Assembly: GCA_965224235.1 (NCBI GenBank)
Contig: CBDCYP010000002.1
Coordinates: 620,001-684,000 of the forward strand
DNA length: 64,000 nucleotides
Direction of reading: 5' to 3'
From: G958295935 sp965224235
GTDB taxonomy: Bacteria; Chloroflexota; Dehalococcoidia; Lucifugimonadales; Lucifugimonadaceae
The notes under the pieces were generated by a model. The model worked only from the letters and a program-made list of their open reading frames with translations, made no database searches and had not been told where the DNA came from. Shown one piece after another: positions 27,429 through 35,623 of this stretch (position 1 is its first letter; each line of letters opens with the position of its first letter). The position numbers were made by a program, and so were the translations under genes.

Positions 27429-28394
27429 TTGGCACAAGCAATATATGGAGAGGCGATCAACCAGGCCATCACAGAAGAGATGCGCCGCGACGAGTCCGTA
27501 TTCATCATGGGTGAAGACATCCGGCGGTCGGTCTACGGGTCGACGGCGAACCTTTACGAGGAGTTTGGCGAGGCCCGCGTCATCGACACCCCGTTGTCGG
27601 AAAACGGGTTCTTCGGCGCGGCGGTTGGCGCGTCGCTCGTTGGCATGCGTCCCATCGTTGAGACCCTTACGAGTTTCATGTGGGTGGGCATGGACCAGCT
27701 GATCAGCCAGGCCGCCAAGATGCGCTACATGTTCGGCGGACAGGCGAAACTGCCGGTCGTCTACCGGGCATCGATGTTCTACGGCGGCGGCTCGGCGGCT
27801 CACCACTCCGACCGTTCGTATCCGATGTTCATGAACATGCCGGGCCTCAAGATCATCGTCCCGTCCAACCCCGCCGACGTTAAAGGCCTGCTCAAGACAG
27901 CGATACGCGATGACGACCCCTGCATCGTCTTCGAGGACGGAACCCTCGCAGGCGCCCGGGGTGAGATTCCGGAAGGGGATCACCTGGTCGAATTCGGTAA
28001 GGCGAACGTGCTGCGGGAAGGGAATGACTGCACCGTCGTGGCGATCGCCGGCGCGGTACCGATGGCGGTCGGCGCAGCAGATGAACTGGAGGCCGAGGGC
28101 ATCTCGGTCGAGGTGATCGATCCCCGCACCATGGTGCCGCTCGACAAGCAAGCCATCCTCGATTCTGTGGAGAAAACGGGACGGCTCGTGTGCGTGGACC
28201 CTGCCCATAAGGTGTGCAGCGCAGCCAGCGAGATCGCATCGATCGTGGCGCAGGAAGCGTTTTGGTCGCTACAGGCGCCGATAATGAAGGTCGCGTCGGA
28301 GCAGGTGCACATTCCCTACACGCCGGCGCTCGAGCGGCACGTTTACCCAACCAAAGACAAAGTCATCAAAGCCATACGCGAAACCCTCGCCTGA
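27429..28394 (+). CDS. acoB: 2-oxoacid/acetoin dehydrogenase E1 beta subunit
   Basis: 321 residues from a TTG at 27429 preceded by GGGGGACGG. Pairs with the alpha subunit to form the heterotetrameric E1. YGEAINQAITEEMRRDESVF, FIMGEDIRRSVYGSTANLY, RVIDTPLSENGFFGAAVGAS and PGLKIIVPSNPADVKGLLKTA are family hallmarks, and the transketolase C-terminal domain has VEVIDPRTMVPLDKQAI. It lies 92 bp after the alpha gene. The sequence between the two genes has no feature beyond the ribosome-binding site. Named aco on the basis of the whole cluster; pdhB is the alternative. Confidence 0.87.
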   Translation: MAQAIYGEAINQAITEEMRRDESVFIMGEDIRRSVYGSTANLYEEFGEARVIDTPLSENGFFGAAVGASLVGMRPIVETLTSFMWVGMDQLISQAAKMRYMFGGQAKLPVVYRASMFYGGGSAAHHSDRSYPMFMNMPGLKIIVPSNPADVKGLLKTAIRDDDPCIVFEDGTLAGARGEIPEGDHLVEFGKANVLREGNDCTVVAIAGAVPMAVGAADELEAEGISVEVIDPRTMVPLDKQAILDSVEKTGRLVCVDPAHKVCSAASEIASIVAQEAFWSLQAPIMKVASEQVHIPYTPALERHVYPTKDKVIKAIRETLA

Positions 28395-28566
28395 AAACAG
28401 CGCCCAGCCCAAATCGACGCGGCGACGGCTAACGGCCTTTCGCCGCCCGGTCGCGAAAACCTCTATCCCCCGACTGTGTCACTCCTAATCCGTCAGGGGG
28501 TCCGCCTATGCGTGTTCCCGTCCGCGCGGGCTGGCGTCCCTTCCTGTTTCCCCCTGATGGCGCTCA

Positions 28567-28757
28567 GGTACCATCGAGTGCTCTGCATGGTACTTTTAGG
28601 CCGTTAGGTATCATTCGTACAGCATGGATGATACTTTGAAGCCTTAAAGTACTATTCCCTAAAATCCAATGTGACTTTGCTTGTGTTAGGTACCATCATA
28701 GGAGTGCAATGGTACTTAAGAGGTATTAGGTACCATTAAGGTATGGGGAATGGTACC
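28567..28757. promoter_or_regulatory. Array of ten alternating half-sites (five dyads) upstream of the Fic gene
   Basis: GGTACCAT-type left arms start at 28567, 28607, 28648, 28689 and 28729; ATGGTACT-type right arms start at 28587, 28628, 28669, 28709 and 28750. Half-site starts alternate orientation every 20-21 bp, close to two helical turns, so all fall on one DNA face. Arms 1, 4 and 5 are GTACCAT/ATGGTAC perfect 7-bp dyads; dyad 2 is GTATCAT/ATGATAC; dyad 3 is degenerate. The last arm ends 18 bp before the Fic start codon, a classic operator position. Regulation by the wHTH-bearing Fic protein is inference. Confidence 0.8.
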
Positions 28758-28775
28758 CGAGTAAGGTAAGCGACC

Positions 28776-29954
28776 ATGAGGTCAGAGGACTTCACAAAAC
28801 ACTCTTCGGGCGTTCTGGTCCCGTCGGTCTACGGCGCCAAGGCGTTCTTGCCACAATCATTGCCCCCGGCTCTGAGCATCGACCCTGAGCTTGCGGGCCT
28901 CGTGGAACGCGTGTCGCTGTCCATTGGCAACCTGCGAGGGCTTTCGCACAGCCTGCCGTCACCGTGGCGCCTGGTGCGCCCGCTGGTACGGCGGGAGGCC
29001 ATCTACTCGAGCCGCATCGAAGGGACAATCACCTCTTCCGAGCAGTTGGCGTTGTACGAGGCGAATCCATCGGTCGTAAGGGATCAGCCGACGGTTCGAG
29101 AGGTCCACAACTACGTCACCGCCCTGATGTATGGGCTTAGAAGATTCGAAACCCTGCCGATATGCCTCCGGTTGATCAGGGAGTTGCACCGGGAGTTGAT
29201 GGACGGTGTGAGAGGCGGCGACAGACGTCCCGGGGAGTTCAGGAACGTCCAGAACTGGATCGGCAGGCGGGGCGCACGAATCGAAGAGGCCGGATATGTT
29301 CCGCCGCCACCAGACCGTATGAGGGAATCCCTCGACGAGTTCGACAGGTACGTCGGATTTGTGCACGAATCACCGCTCCCGAAGCTGATCAATCTGCCGT
29401 TGATTCATTACCAGTTCGAGGCGATCCACCCATTCGCAGACGGAAATGGCAGGATCGGACGACTGCTCGTCACATTGCTGATGGCGCAGTGGGGGTTGCT
29501 GCCGATACCGTTCCTAAACCTGAGCGCCTACCTCGAACGGCACAGGCAGGACTACGTGGGACACCTGTTGGCGGTGAGCCAGTCGGGGGCGTGGGACCCA
29601 TGGCTGAAATTCTTCCTGCGCGGCATGCACGAGGAGGGCGAAGACGCCGCCAATCGGATTCAGCAGTTGATCGAGCTTCGGGAGTCGTATCGCGAGCGAC
29701 TTCAGACTGCCCGCAGTCCGGCCAATCTGATGCGCCTCGTGGACGAACTGTTCGAAGTTCCCGTGTTGACCGTCGCCACTGCCGCCAGACGACTGGGGGT
29801 TACGTGGCGAAGCGCAAGGCGGAACGTGGACAAGCTGGTCGCTACGGACATCCTTGGCGAGATAGACTCTCCCGGTCGTTCGCGACTTTTCATGGCGCGC
29901 GGAATATTAGACACAATAGAATCGTCTGCGTTCACGTCCGAAACGGGCGAGTGA
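28776..29954 (+). CDS. Fic domain protein with N-terminal inhibitory motif and C-terminal winged helix
   Basis: 392 residues. Fic enzymes usually transfer AMP from ATP to a target hydroxyl. The active loop HPFADGNGRIGR is complete (near residue 218). The class II autoinhibitory motif appears as SSRIEGTITS near 78, where the Glu would block ATP. Region 108-200 holds the DUF4172-like/N-terminal Fic helices. The last ~80 residues (LTVATAARRLGVTWRSARRNVDKLV) look like a winged helix-turn-helix, so the protein may bind DNA. It sits between acoB and acoC-like genes in the same strand, and just after a ten-half-site array, which suggests autoregulation. The target is unknown. Confidence 0.92.
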   Translation: MRSEDFTKHSSGVLVPSVYGAKAFLPQSLPPALSIDPELAGLVERVSLSIGNLRGLSHSLPSPWRLVRPLVRREAIYSSRIEGTITSSEQLALYEANPSVVRDQPTVREVHNYVTALMYGLRRFETLPICLRLIRELHRELMDGVRGGDRRPGEFRNVQNWIGRRGARIEEAGYVPPPPDRMRESLDEFDRYVGFVHESPLPKLINLPLIHYQFEAIHPFADGNGRIGRLLVTLLMAQWGLLPIPFLNLSAYLERHRQDYVGHLLAVSQSGAWDPWLKFFLRGMHEEGEDAANRIQQLIELRESYRERLQTARSPANLMRLVDELFEVPVLTVATAARRLGVTWRSARRNVDKLVATDILGEIDSPGRSRLFMARGILDTIESSAFTSETGE

Positions 29955-29985
29955 ACGCGATCACACCATACGCGAGGTAACCGAT

Positions 29986-31188
29986 ATGCCGACGGATGTT
30001 CTCCTTCCCCAATGGGGTATGGGCATGAACGAGGGCCAGGTGGTCAAATGGCTCAAGAGCGAGGGAGACCCCGTTGTGAAGGGCGACGCCCTGGTCGAGA
30101 TCGAGTCGGCCAAGGTGAACAGCGAGGTTGAGGCCCCTGCCGACGGCGTACTGGGAAAGATCCTCGTGCCAGAAGGAACGGACGTTCCTGTAGGGACGCG
30201 CCTAGGCGTGCTGCTTTCCGAAGGCGACGACCCCTCGATTCTCGACTCCATCGAGCCGTACGCAGCGCCCCGTTCGGCCCCCACAGTTGCTCGTGCTCGC
30301 CGCGCCCCGGCCGCCGCGTCCGCAACGCGCGACGCAGGCCGCAGGCAGGTTGTCACGCCGCGGGCCCGACGCCTGGCGTCTGAGCTCAGAGTCGATGTCG
30401 AATCTATTCAAGGGACCGGCCCGAGCGGAAGAGTGACGGAAGACGACGTCCGGAGAACGGCGGAGGAGGGGCCGGCGCCTGGCGACGGCGGATCGTTAGT
30501 TCCTGTGCGAGAGGTGGTCCCGATAACCGGCCTCCGGGGGGCCATCGCCCGCCGCATGACCGAAAGTTCCCGCACCCCTTCCGTTACGCTAAATACACAT
30601 GTCGACGTGACCGCGGCGGTCGAACTTCAGCGTCGGCTCGTATCGGCATGGCGCCGCAACCGGCTTCGGCCTCAATACCAGGACCTCATTCTCGCAGCCA
30701 CGGTAAAAGCTCTGACCGACACGCCTCTTGCCAACGCGCATCTCGTTGGGGACGAGTTGAGAATTCTGGATGAGATAAATCTCGGAGTGGCGGTTGCTGT
30801 TCCGGACGGGCTGATCGTGCCGGTAATCCGGAATGCGTCCGGCAAGACGGTCGTCGAACTTGCGCAGGAGATCCGGGAGTTGGTGCGGATGGCTAGGAGC
30901 CAGTCGCTGGGCATAGACCAAATGACCGGCGGCACGTTTACCGTCACGAACCTCGGCTCATACGACGTCGATCAGTTCAACCCACTGCTCAACCCACCCG
31001 AGATCGGCATCCTGGGAGTTGGGCGAATCGAGGTCAGACCCATGTTCGTTGGAGGCGAAGTCGCGGCCCGGTCGATCGGCCACCTGTGCCTCACGTTCGA
31101 CCACCGGGCGTGGGACGGCGCGCCAGCGGCCGAATTTCTTCGCAAGGTTGCGAACAACCTTCGCGACCCCGAATGGATGGCTGGCTGA
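29986..31188 (+). CDS. acoC: Dihydrolipoamide acyltransferase E2 component
   Basis: 400 residues. E2 carries the lipoyl arm and transfers the acyl group to CoA. Lipoyl domain: MPTDVLLPQWGMGMNEGQVV with the modified Lys in IESAKVNSEVEAPADG (ESAKVN where EtDKA is usual). Peripheral-subunit binding domain: VTPRARRLASELRVDVESI, SGRVTEDDVRR. Catalytic domain: GLRGAIARRMTESSRTPSV, LGVAVAVPDGLIVPVI and the active-site TFDHRAWDGAPAAEFL. It starts 31 bp after the Fic gene. The E3 dihydrolipoamide dehydrogenase is not in the window. Placement with E1 and AcoX-like genes suggests acetoin dehydrogenase. Confidence 0.92.
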   Translation: MPTDVLLPQWGMGMNEGQVVKWLKSEGDPVVKGDALVEIESAKVNSEVEAPADGVLGKILVPEGTDVPVGTRLGVLLSEGDDPSILDSIEPYAAPRSAPTVARARRAPAAASATRDAGRRQVVTPRARRLASELRVDVESIQGTGPSGRVTEDDVRRTAEEGPAPGDGGSLVPVREVVPITGLRGAIARRMTESSRTPSVTLNTHVDVTAAVELQRRLVSAWRRNRLRPQYQDLILAATVKALTDTPLANAHLVGDELRILDEINLGVAVAVPDGLIVPVIRNASGKTVVELAQEIRELVRMARSQSLGIDQMTGGTFTVTNLGSYDVDQFNPLLNPPEIGILGVGRIEVRPMFVGGEVAARSIGHLCLTFDHRAWDGAPAAEFLRKVANNLRDPEWMAG

Positions 31189-31240
31189 CGGCAGCGCTGT
31201 TCCAAACCCCCGTAACCGGCGGCACAGTGGGCGTAGCAAT

Positions 31241-32242
31241 ATGAGCACCGTAGGAATCATCGCCAATCCCGCCGCCGGCAAGGACATTCGGCGACTTGTC
31301 GCGCAAGGTCGCGTCGTGTCTAACCAGGAGAAGTCGAACACGCTCAGGCGGGTGTTCGCCGGACTCGTGGCGATGGGCGTTGAACGCGTGCTCCTCATGC
31401 CCGACACGTCCGGTCTCAACCGGGCGGCGGCGGGCGAAAACAAGGACCGAATAACGGTCGATTACGTCGATATGCGCCCAGCCGACACGCAAGCCGACTC
31501 GACACATGCGGCGAGGGCAATGAACGAGGCCGGTACTGGGTGCATCGTCACGCTGGGAGGCGACGGCACGAACCGCGTGGTGGCGCGCGGGTGCGGCGAC
31601 ACACCCCTGGCGCCGATATCCACCGGCACGAACAACGTGTTTCCGCAAATGGTCGAGGGTACGCTGGCCGGAATCGCCGCCGGGGCGGTCGCATCCGGCA
31701 TTGTGCCAGCCGAGCTGGCGACCAGACGCAGCAAGAGGCTTGACGTGTTGATCGACGGCGAGGTGGCGGACCTAGCCCTTGTCGACGCAGCGGTCACGAC
31801 GCAGGTCTTTGTCGGCGCGCGGGCAGTCTGGGATACCGCCTCGCTGGTGGAGATGTTTCTAACGCGGGCAGAGCCGGCGAGCATCGGGCTGTCGTCCATC
31901 GGGTCACGCGTGCGGACCATCGAAATCGACGATCCGGAAGGCCTCTACATTCGCCTGCGAGGTGATGCGTCGCCGAGCGCCACCGTCGTACGTGCGCCGG
32001 TAGGGCCGGGCTTGGTCCTGGACATCGGCATCGCAGAATGGACGACCCTCAAGCCGGGGCAGAAACGCCTGATTGAGCACAAGCGAGGCACCATCGCGCT
32101 CGATGGCGAACGGGAGGTGGAGTTGCTGCCGGACCGGACCGTCGAGATCGGCCTCAACTCCGCCGGACCCCGGGTGATCGACATAGTCCGCACCCACGAA
32201 CTGCTCGTGACCCGCCACACCCCCCAAACCACCCGCGCCTGA
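31241..32242 (+). CDS. acoX: AcoX-like protein of the ATP-NAD kinase family
   Basis: 333 residues from ATG 31241; open sequence upstream overlaps the E2 gene and is not protein-like. VGIIANPAAGKDIRRLV and TLGGDGTNRVVARG carry the NAD-kinase/diacylglycerol-kinase-type nucleotide motif (GGDGT), and STGTNNVFPQMVEGTLAG follows. I recall AcoX genes encoding such proteins in acetoin-catabolism operons next to acoA, with an unclear biochemical role. It is 52 bp after the E2 gene, so probably co-transcribed. A general NAD kinase is less likely at this location but possible. Confidence 0.75.
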   Translation: MSTVGIIANPAAGKDIRRLVAQGRVVSNQEKSNTLRRVFAGLVAMGVERVLLMPDTSGLNRAAAGENKDRITVDYVDMRPADTQADSTHAARAMNEAGTGCIVTLGGDGTNRVVARGCGDTPLAPISTGTNNVFPQMVEGTLAGIAAGAVASGIVPAELATRRSKRLDVLIDGEVADLALVDAAVTTQVFVGARAVWDTASLVEMFLTRAEPASIGLSSIGSRVRTIEIDDPEGLYIRLRGDASPSATVVRAPVGPGLVLDIGIAEWTTLKPGQKRLIEHKRGTIALDGEREVELLPDRTVEIGLNSAGPRVIDIVRTHELLVTRHTPQTTRA

Positions 32243-32326
32243 CAACGGACACGGCCCATTCCTTATCACCCACCTTCACCGACCGCTGCCATCACCCGCC
32301 TTTCCGGACCCCCGCCATCACTCGTC

Positions 32327-32348
32327 TTCCCCGACCCTGATCGGGGAA
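32327..32348. terminator. Hairpin after the aco cluster
   Basis: TTCCCCGA (32327-32334) and TCGGGGAA (32341-32348) form a perfect 8-bp stem with a 6-base loop, 85 bp after the AcoX-like stop and before the peptidase gene. No U-run follows on either strand, so it may be a Rho-type or dispersed palindrome rather than an intrinsic terminator. Confidence 0.35.
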
Positions 32349-32460
32349 CCACGCGGCGGTTTGGGTTCCCTGAGTTCACAGGAATTGGCGCGGAGTCCAG
32401 GCGTCTCGCGCGTACTCACTGAAGAAACGCTCCGCACTCCCTGTGTATGATGACGAGGCT

Positions 32461-33831
32461 ATGAGAAATTCCCCTCGATATCCTACGGACTTCCTCGCCG
32501 ACAACCCCGCATACGAAATGAACTCGTGCGACACGATGGTCGCTCTGCCAGGTTCGACGGCCAACGGCCAGACCGTCTTCGCCAAGAACAGCGACCGTCC
32601 GGGGGACGAGTGTCAGCCTCTCGTGATGCGGAGGGCGGCGACGCATCCATACGGTTCGATTGCCGAATGCCAATTCGTCGATGTGGAACAGGCCCCCGTC
32701 ACGTACCGCCACGTCGGATCCCGGCCGTGGTGGTGTTATGGGTACGAGCACGGCTTTAACGAGCACCAGGTCGTGATCGGCAACGAGTCGCTGCCCTCAC
32801 GGTTGGGCCACGGCGCCGATGCCCGGCTCATCGGTATGGAGGCGCTGCGGCTCGCCCTCGAACGCGCACGATCCGCGGGGGAGGCCGTCGATGTCATCAC
32901 CGGGCTGGTAAGCCGATACGGACAGGGCAAATTCGACAACAACGAGGGAGTTCGCACCTACGACAATATCTACCTTGTGGCCGACCCCCATGAGGCCTAC
33001 GTCGTCGAGGCGGTGTGTCACGAGTGGGCCGTGAAGCGTGTGAATGGGTTCGGTTCGATCTCGAATGTCGGGACGTTGGGCAACGATGCCGACCGCGTTT
33101 CAGAGTCGGCGCCGCAGTTCGCAGAAGGTCTGGGCTTGTGGGATTCTGCCAGCCAGGGACCGTTCAGTTTCACGGGCGCGTTTGCCGACACCGACGGTTC
33201 GTCTAGCGGCATCGCCCGGCAGTGCCGGTCAGCGACGTTGCTCGGCCAAAGGAATGGCCGCATAGACGTTCGAACAATGATGTCGGTGATCACCGACCAC
33301 TCGCCCGGTGACATCCCTGACGAGCCTTTTGTCGAAGACGTTAGCGGCGGTGTGTCCCTGTGCGTTCACCGAGACGGCCGTACCCCCGCCTCGACCGCGG
33401 CGAGCCTGATAGCCGACCTGTGCGCTGACGGCACAAGACTGCCGGTCTACTGGTGCGGCATGTACTCGCCCTGCATGACGTTGTTTCAGCCGATGTTCAT
33501 TGACGGCCAACTCCCCGAAATATTGGGAGTCGGAGGCGAGCGGCCGAGCGCCGACAGCCCGTGGTGGCTGTTTCACCGGCTAACAAATGATGGACTTCGG
33601 GCGGGACCGGAGCGGAGGGCGGAGATCCGTTCAACATGGCGGCCGTTGCAGGGCGAAATGTTCGAGTCGGCGTACGTCATCGCAGCCCGCGCAGCAGAAC
33701 TGCAGGCCGACGGCGAAACAGCGAGGGCGTCCGCGCTGCTCACGTCATACATGGCCGAGAACACACGGCGAATGTTGGAATCCGGACGAGGTCTACTCAC
33801 CGGCGCCGGCGCGGGCATCGCCGCAGGCTAA
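32461..33831 (+). CDS. C69 family (secernin/dipeptidase-like) Ntn-hydrolase
   Basis: 456 residues if started at ATG 32461 (GAGG four bases upstream); a GTG at 32443 and an ATG at 32518 are alternatives. The active-site Cys should be the one in MNSCDTMVALPGSTANGQ followed by VFAKNSDRPGDECQPLV, the C69/secernin signature; Ntn hydrolases mature by exposing this Cys. PHEAYVVEAVCHEWAVKRV and SISNVGTLGNDAD are also typical. The family cleaves short peptides or amide bonds, and substrates are diverse. The IMPase-like gene starts directly after the stop, so they are an operon. Confidence 0.82.
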   Translation: MRNSPRYPTDFLADNPAYEMNSCDTMVALPGSTANGQTVFAKNSDRPGDECQPLVMRRAATHPYGSIAECQFVDVEQAPVTYRHVGSRPWWCYGYEHGFNEHQVVIGNESLPSRLGHGADARLIGMEALRLALERARSAGEAVDVITGLVSRYGQGKFDNNEGVRTYDNIYLVADPHEAYVVEAVCHEWAVKRVNGFGSISNVGTLGNDADRVSESAPQFAEGLGLWDSASQGPFSFTGAFADTDGSSSGIARQCRSATLLGQRNGRIDVRTMMSVITDHSPGDIPDEPFVEDVSGGVSLCVHRDGRTPASTAASLIADLCADGTRLPVYWCGMYSPCMTLFQPMFIDGQLPEILGVGGERPSADSPWWLFHRLTNDGLRAGPERRAEIRSTWRPLQGEMFESAYVIAARAAELQADGETARASALLTSYMAENTRRMLESGRGLLTGAGAGIAAG

Positions 33832-34671
33832 ATGCCGGTGACCGCGTCCCCGGACAATCCGGACGATGGCAACCGGGCAAAACTGCTTGATGCCGCTCTG
33901 AGCGCCTCGGCCGCAGCTACCGAAGTGTTGAACGCGAGATTCAACTCGCTTGGCCCCGGCAAGCTTCGTTCATGGATGAAGAGCCCCGGCGCGCTCGTGA
34001 CGGAGGCCGACGTTGAATCCGACCGCGTCATTGCCGAAACTCTGGTCGGCCACGGCGTGCCCGGCGACATCTGGTCCGAGGAGAGCAGGGCCGACCGCGG
34101 CGGCGGCTCGACCTGGCTTATCGACCCACTCTGCGGCACGGTACCGTTCAGCAACGGGATGCCGCACTGGGGCGTGAACATTGCCCTGAGGCGAGGCGGG
34201 ACGCTGGAACTTGGTGTGATCTCCATACCGCCCGCGAAAGAACGGCTGGCTACGGTGCGCGGGCAGCGAGTCGCGCGTAATGGCGTCCCCTGGCTGCCCG
34301 AATACCCGACCGGGCGACTATCTGAACTGACGATCGGTGTCGAAATAGACGGCGGTCCCGATTGGGGCAGGCTGGTTGACCACGGTCTCGAGTGGTTAGA
34401 AGGGGTCGGGCAGGTCAACATGTTCTCGTCCGCGGCCTACCCGCTGGCTCAACTGTGCGCCGGCCGGTTGCCAGCCGTCGTGCTCTACGGGGTGCAGGAA
34501 CCGGTCCACGTAGCCGCCGGGGCCTGCATTGCATACGAGTTGGGAATCGACGTGACCGACGACAAGGGCGAACCAATCGACTGGTCGCTCGACGACGAGA
34601 TCCCCGTGATCGTCTTTGGCTGGCCCGAACCCCACCGCCAAGTCATTAAGGCCATGGCGGCCGCGAAGTGA
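33832..34671 (+). CDS. Inositol monophosphatase family protein with altered metal site
   Basis: 279 residues, the ATG abutting the stop of the peptidase gene. Motifs follow the IMPase fold: LVTEADVESDRVI, WSEESRAD near 80 (second metal-binding Glu present), then IDPLCGTVPFSNGMPHWGVNIAL near 98 where the family has DP(I/L)DGTxNF. The second Asp, which binds metals, is Cys here, and the WDxAAG region reads VAAGACIAYELG without the usual Trp-Asp. So it may have lost phosphatase activity or changed function. The rest of the fold looks intact, with no frameshift. The neighbouring C69 protein gives no clear hint of substrate. Confidence 0.85.
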   Translation: MPVTASPDNPDDGNRAKLLDAALSASAAATEVLNARFNSLGPGKLRSWMKSPGALVTEADVESDRVIAETLVGHGVPGDIWSEESRADRGGGSTWLIDPLCGTVPFSNGMPHWGVNIALRRGGTLELGVISIPPAKERLATVRGQRVARNGVPWLPEYPTGRLSELTIGVEIDGGPDWGRLVDHGLEWLEGVGQVNMFSSAAYPLAQLCAGRLPAVVLYGVQEPVHVAAGACIAYELGIDVTDDKGEPIDWSLDDEIPVIVFGWPEPHRQVIKAMAAAK

Positions 34672-34723
34672 CCTTAGCGGACCGTCCAAAGGACTCATGA
34701 ACGCGGGTATGTTCCGCCCTAAG

Positions 34724-34815
34724 AACGAGGTGGAGTGATGATCACGCAGGAAGGACCTGTCGCCCGGGCGAGTTTCCTGTCGAGCATCACAAGCGGGCAA
34801 TCGAGCGCATCTGCG
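34724..34815 (-). pseudogene. 3' remnant of a VapC-type PIN toxin gene
   Basis: Bases 34724-34803 match the 3' end of the intact vapC at 36179-36258 with about five differences over 80 bp. On the minus strand the frame survives to the stop, reading ADALDCPLVMLDRKLARATG and GPSCVIITPPRS. The rest of the gene is missing. Probably the scar of a duplicated or recombined toxin-antitoxin locus. Confidence 0.75.
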
Positions 34816-35241
34816 TGTCAGGTGACCTTCAATAAGGCCACGGCCGCACAGACGACGCCAGTCACGAACAATCCAGGCTGGACCGCTACCGTGGACAAGT
34901 CAGCCTTGGTGGCCACGTGGTCGTACCCGCCTTCCAGACGGCAGCGCCAGCGCCCGGCGCAGTGGGTCTACGTCGGGTCGCGAAGGCCCAGCCCAACTGA
35001 ACGAAGGCTCCTGCGAAGTCGACACCATCAACCGGTTGGAATCCCTGGTACGCCGGGCCGCCGGCAAGCGCCTTGGGTACGGGGAACTGGTGGTGTAGAG
35101 GCGAAGTGACCTCTGACGGGCCTTCATAATGTCTGACCCGGGGTAGACGGCTCATGTGGCGGGATCTCTCGCCAGAGGACAACTGTTTACGTGACAACCA
35201 GTTGCTAGTATGATTTTGTCCGCTTCCATCAAGGGCTAGGC
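34816..35241. other. Decayed region with short translatable fragments
   Basis: No intact gene. On the plus strand, one frame gives DRYRGQVSLGGHVVVPAFQ and, after a frame change, NEGSCEVDTINRLESLVRR continuing to AAGKRLGYGELVV and a stop near 35097. This looks like a frameshifted coding remnant of a family I do not recognise. A TAATAG-type AT-rich segment follows from 35190. Confidence 0.35.
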
Positions 35242-35623
35242 GTGGTCAAGCGAAAGGCTCTCGCTATGCATGTCCGTGCATTGTCAGCGGATCGAGTCCG
35301 CAAGCAATCTTCACTCCATTATTTTAAAGCCGGGTTTATTCACGCCCTTGACAGTCTTGGGGGTATATCGGTTTATGACGCCCGCGGTGTTTTGCCTGAG
35401 AGCCTGTGAATAATTCCCCTGTAGCCGTCTTATTGAGACTGCTTTCAAAGCTAAATTGAGACTAACAAACCGCAGGTTTCGCAATAAAATCACAGGCTCT
35501 GAGACTGACGAAGAGGCGATTAGGCGTGATTGGGAAGCAGTGGGTGGCGATTTGCTTCGGGCAATGATCGTTTATGAAAACGAACACGATGTCCACGTGC
35601 TATGCAAATGGCGGCCTGAGTAG
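35242..35623 (+). pseudogene. Small gene interrupted by a 98-bp MITE
   Basis: From GTG 35242 (AAGGG six bases upstream) the frame reads MVKRKALAMHVRALSADRV, then HYFKAGFIHALDSLGGISV, YDARGVLP up to 35397. Removing 35401-35498 plus one CTGAG joins this to TDEEAIRRDWEAVGGDLLRA and VYENEHDVHVLCKWRPE with stop 35621-35623. The repaired protein would be 92 residues. Its stop touches the ATG of the DUF2335 gene (TAGATG), so the two were an operon. The downstream part can be read from a TTG inside the MITE (35456), but that is probably accidental. Family unknown. Confidence 0.75.
35401..35498. mobile_element. 98-bp MITE related to the IS1182-family element
   Basis: Bounded by perfect 9-bp terminal inverted repeats AGCCTGTGA (35401-35409) and TCACAGGCT (35490-35498) and flanked by 5-bp direct repeats CTGAG (35396-35400, 35499-35503). 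It has no room for a transposase. The ends match the IS at 49960-51597 (AGCCTGTGAATAA start, same CTGAG target), which could supply transposase in trans. Excision with one target copy restores an interrupted reading frame. Confidence 0.85.

Noticed and set aside
27057..28208. Minus-strand open frame of about 380 codons
   Set aside because: Antisense to E1 alpha and beta genes that have full catalytic motifs.
34735..35109. Plus-strand open frame of 124 codons
   Set aside because: Starts inside the vapC remnant in antisense and continues in decayed sequence; protein-like words occur in other frames.
35456..35623. Small gene starting at TTG 35456
   Set aside because: The start lies inside the MITE; the frame is better explained by the interrupted 92-codon gene.
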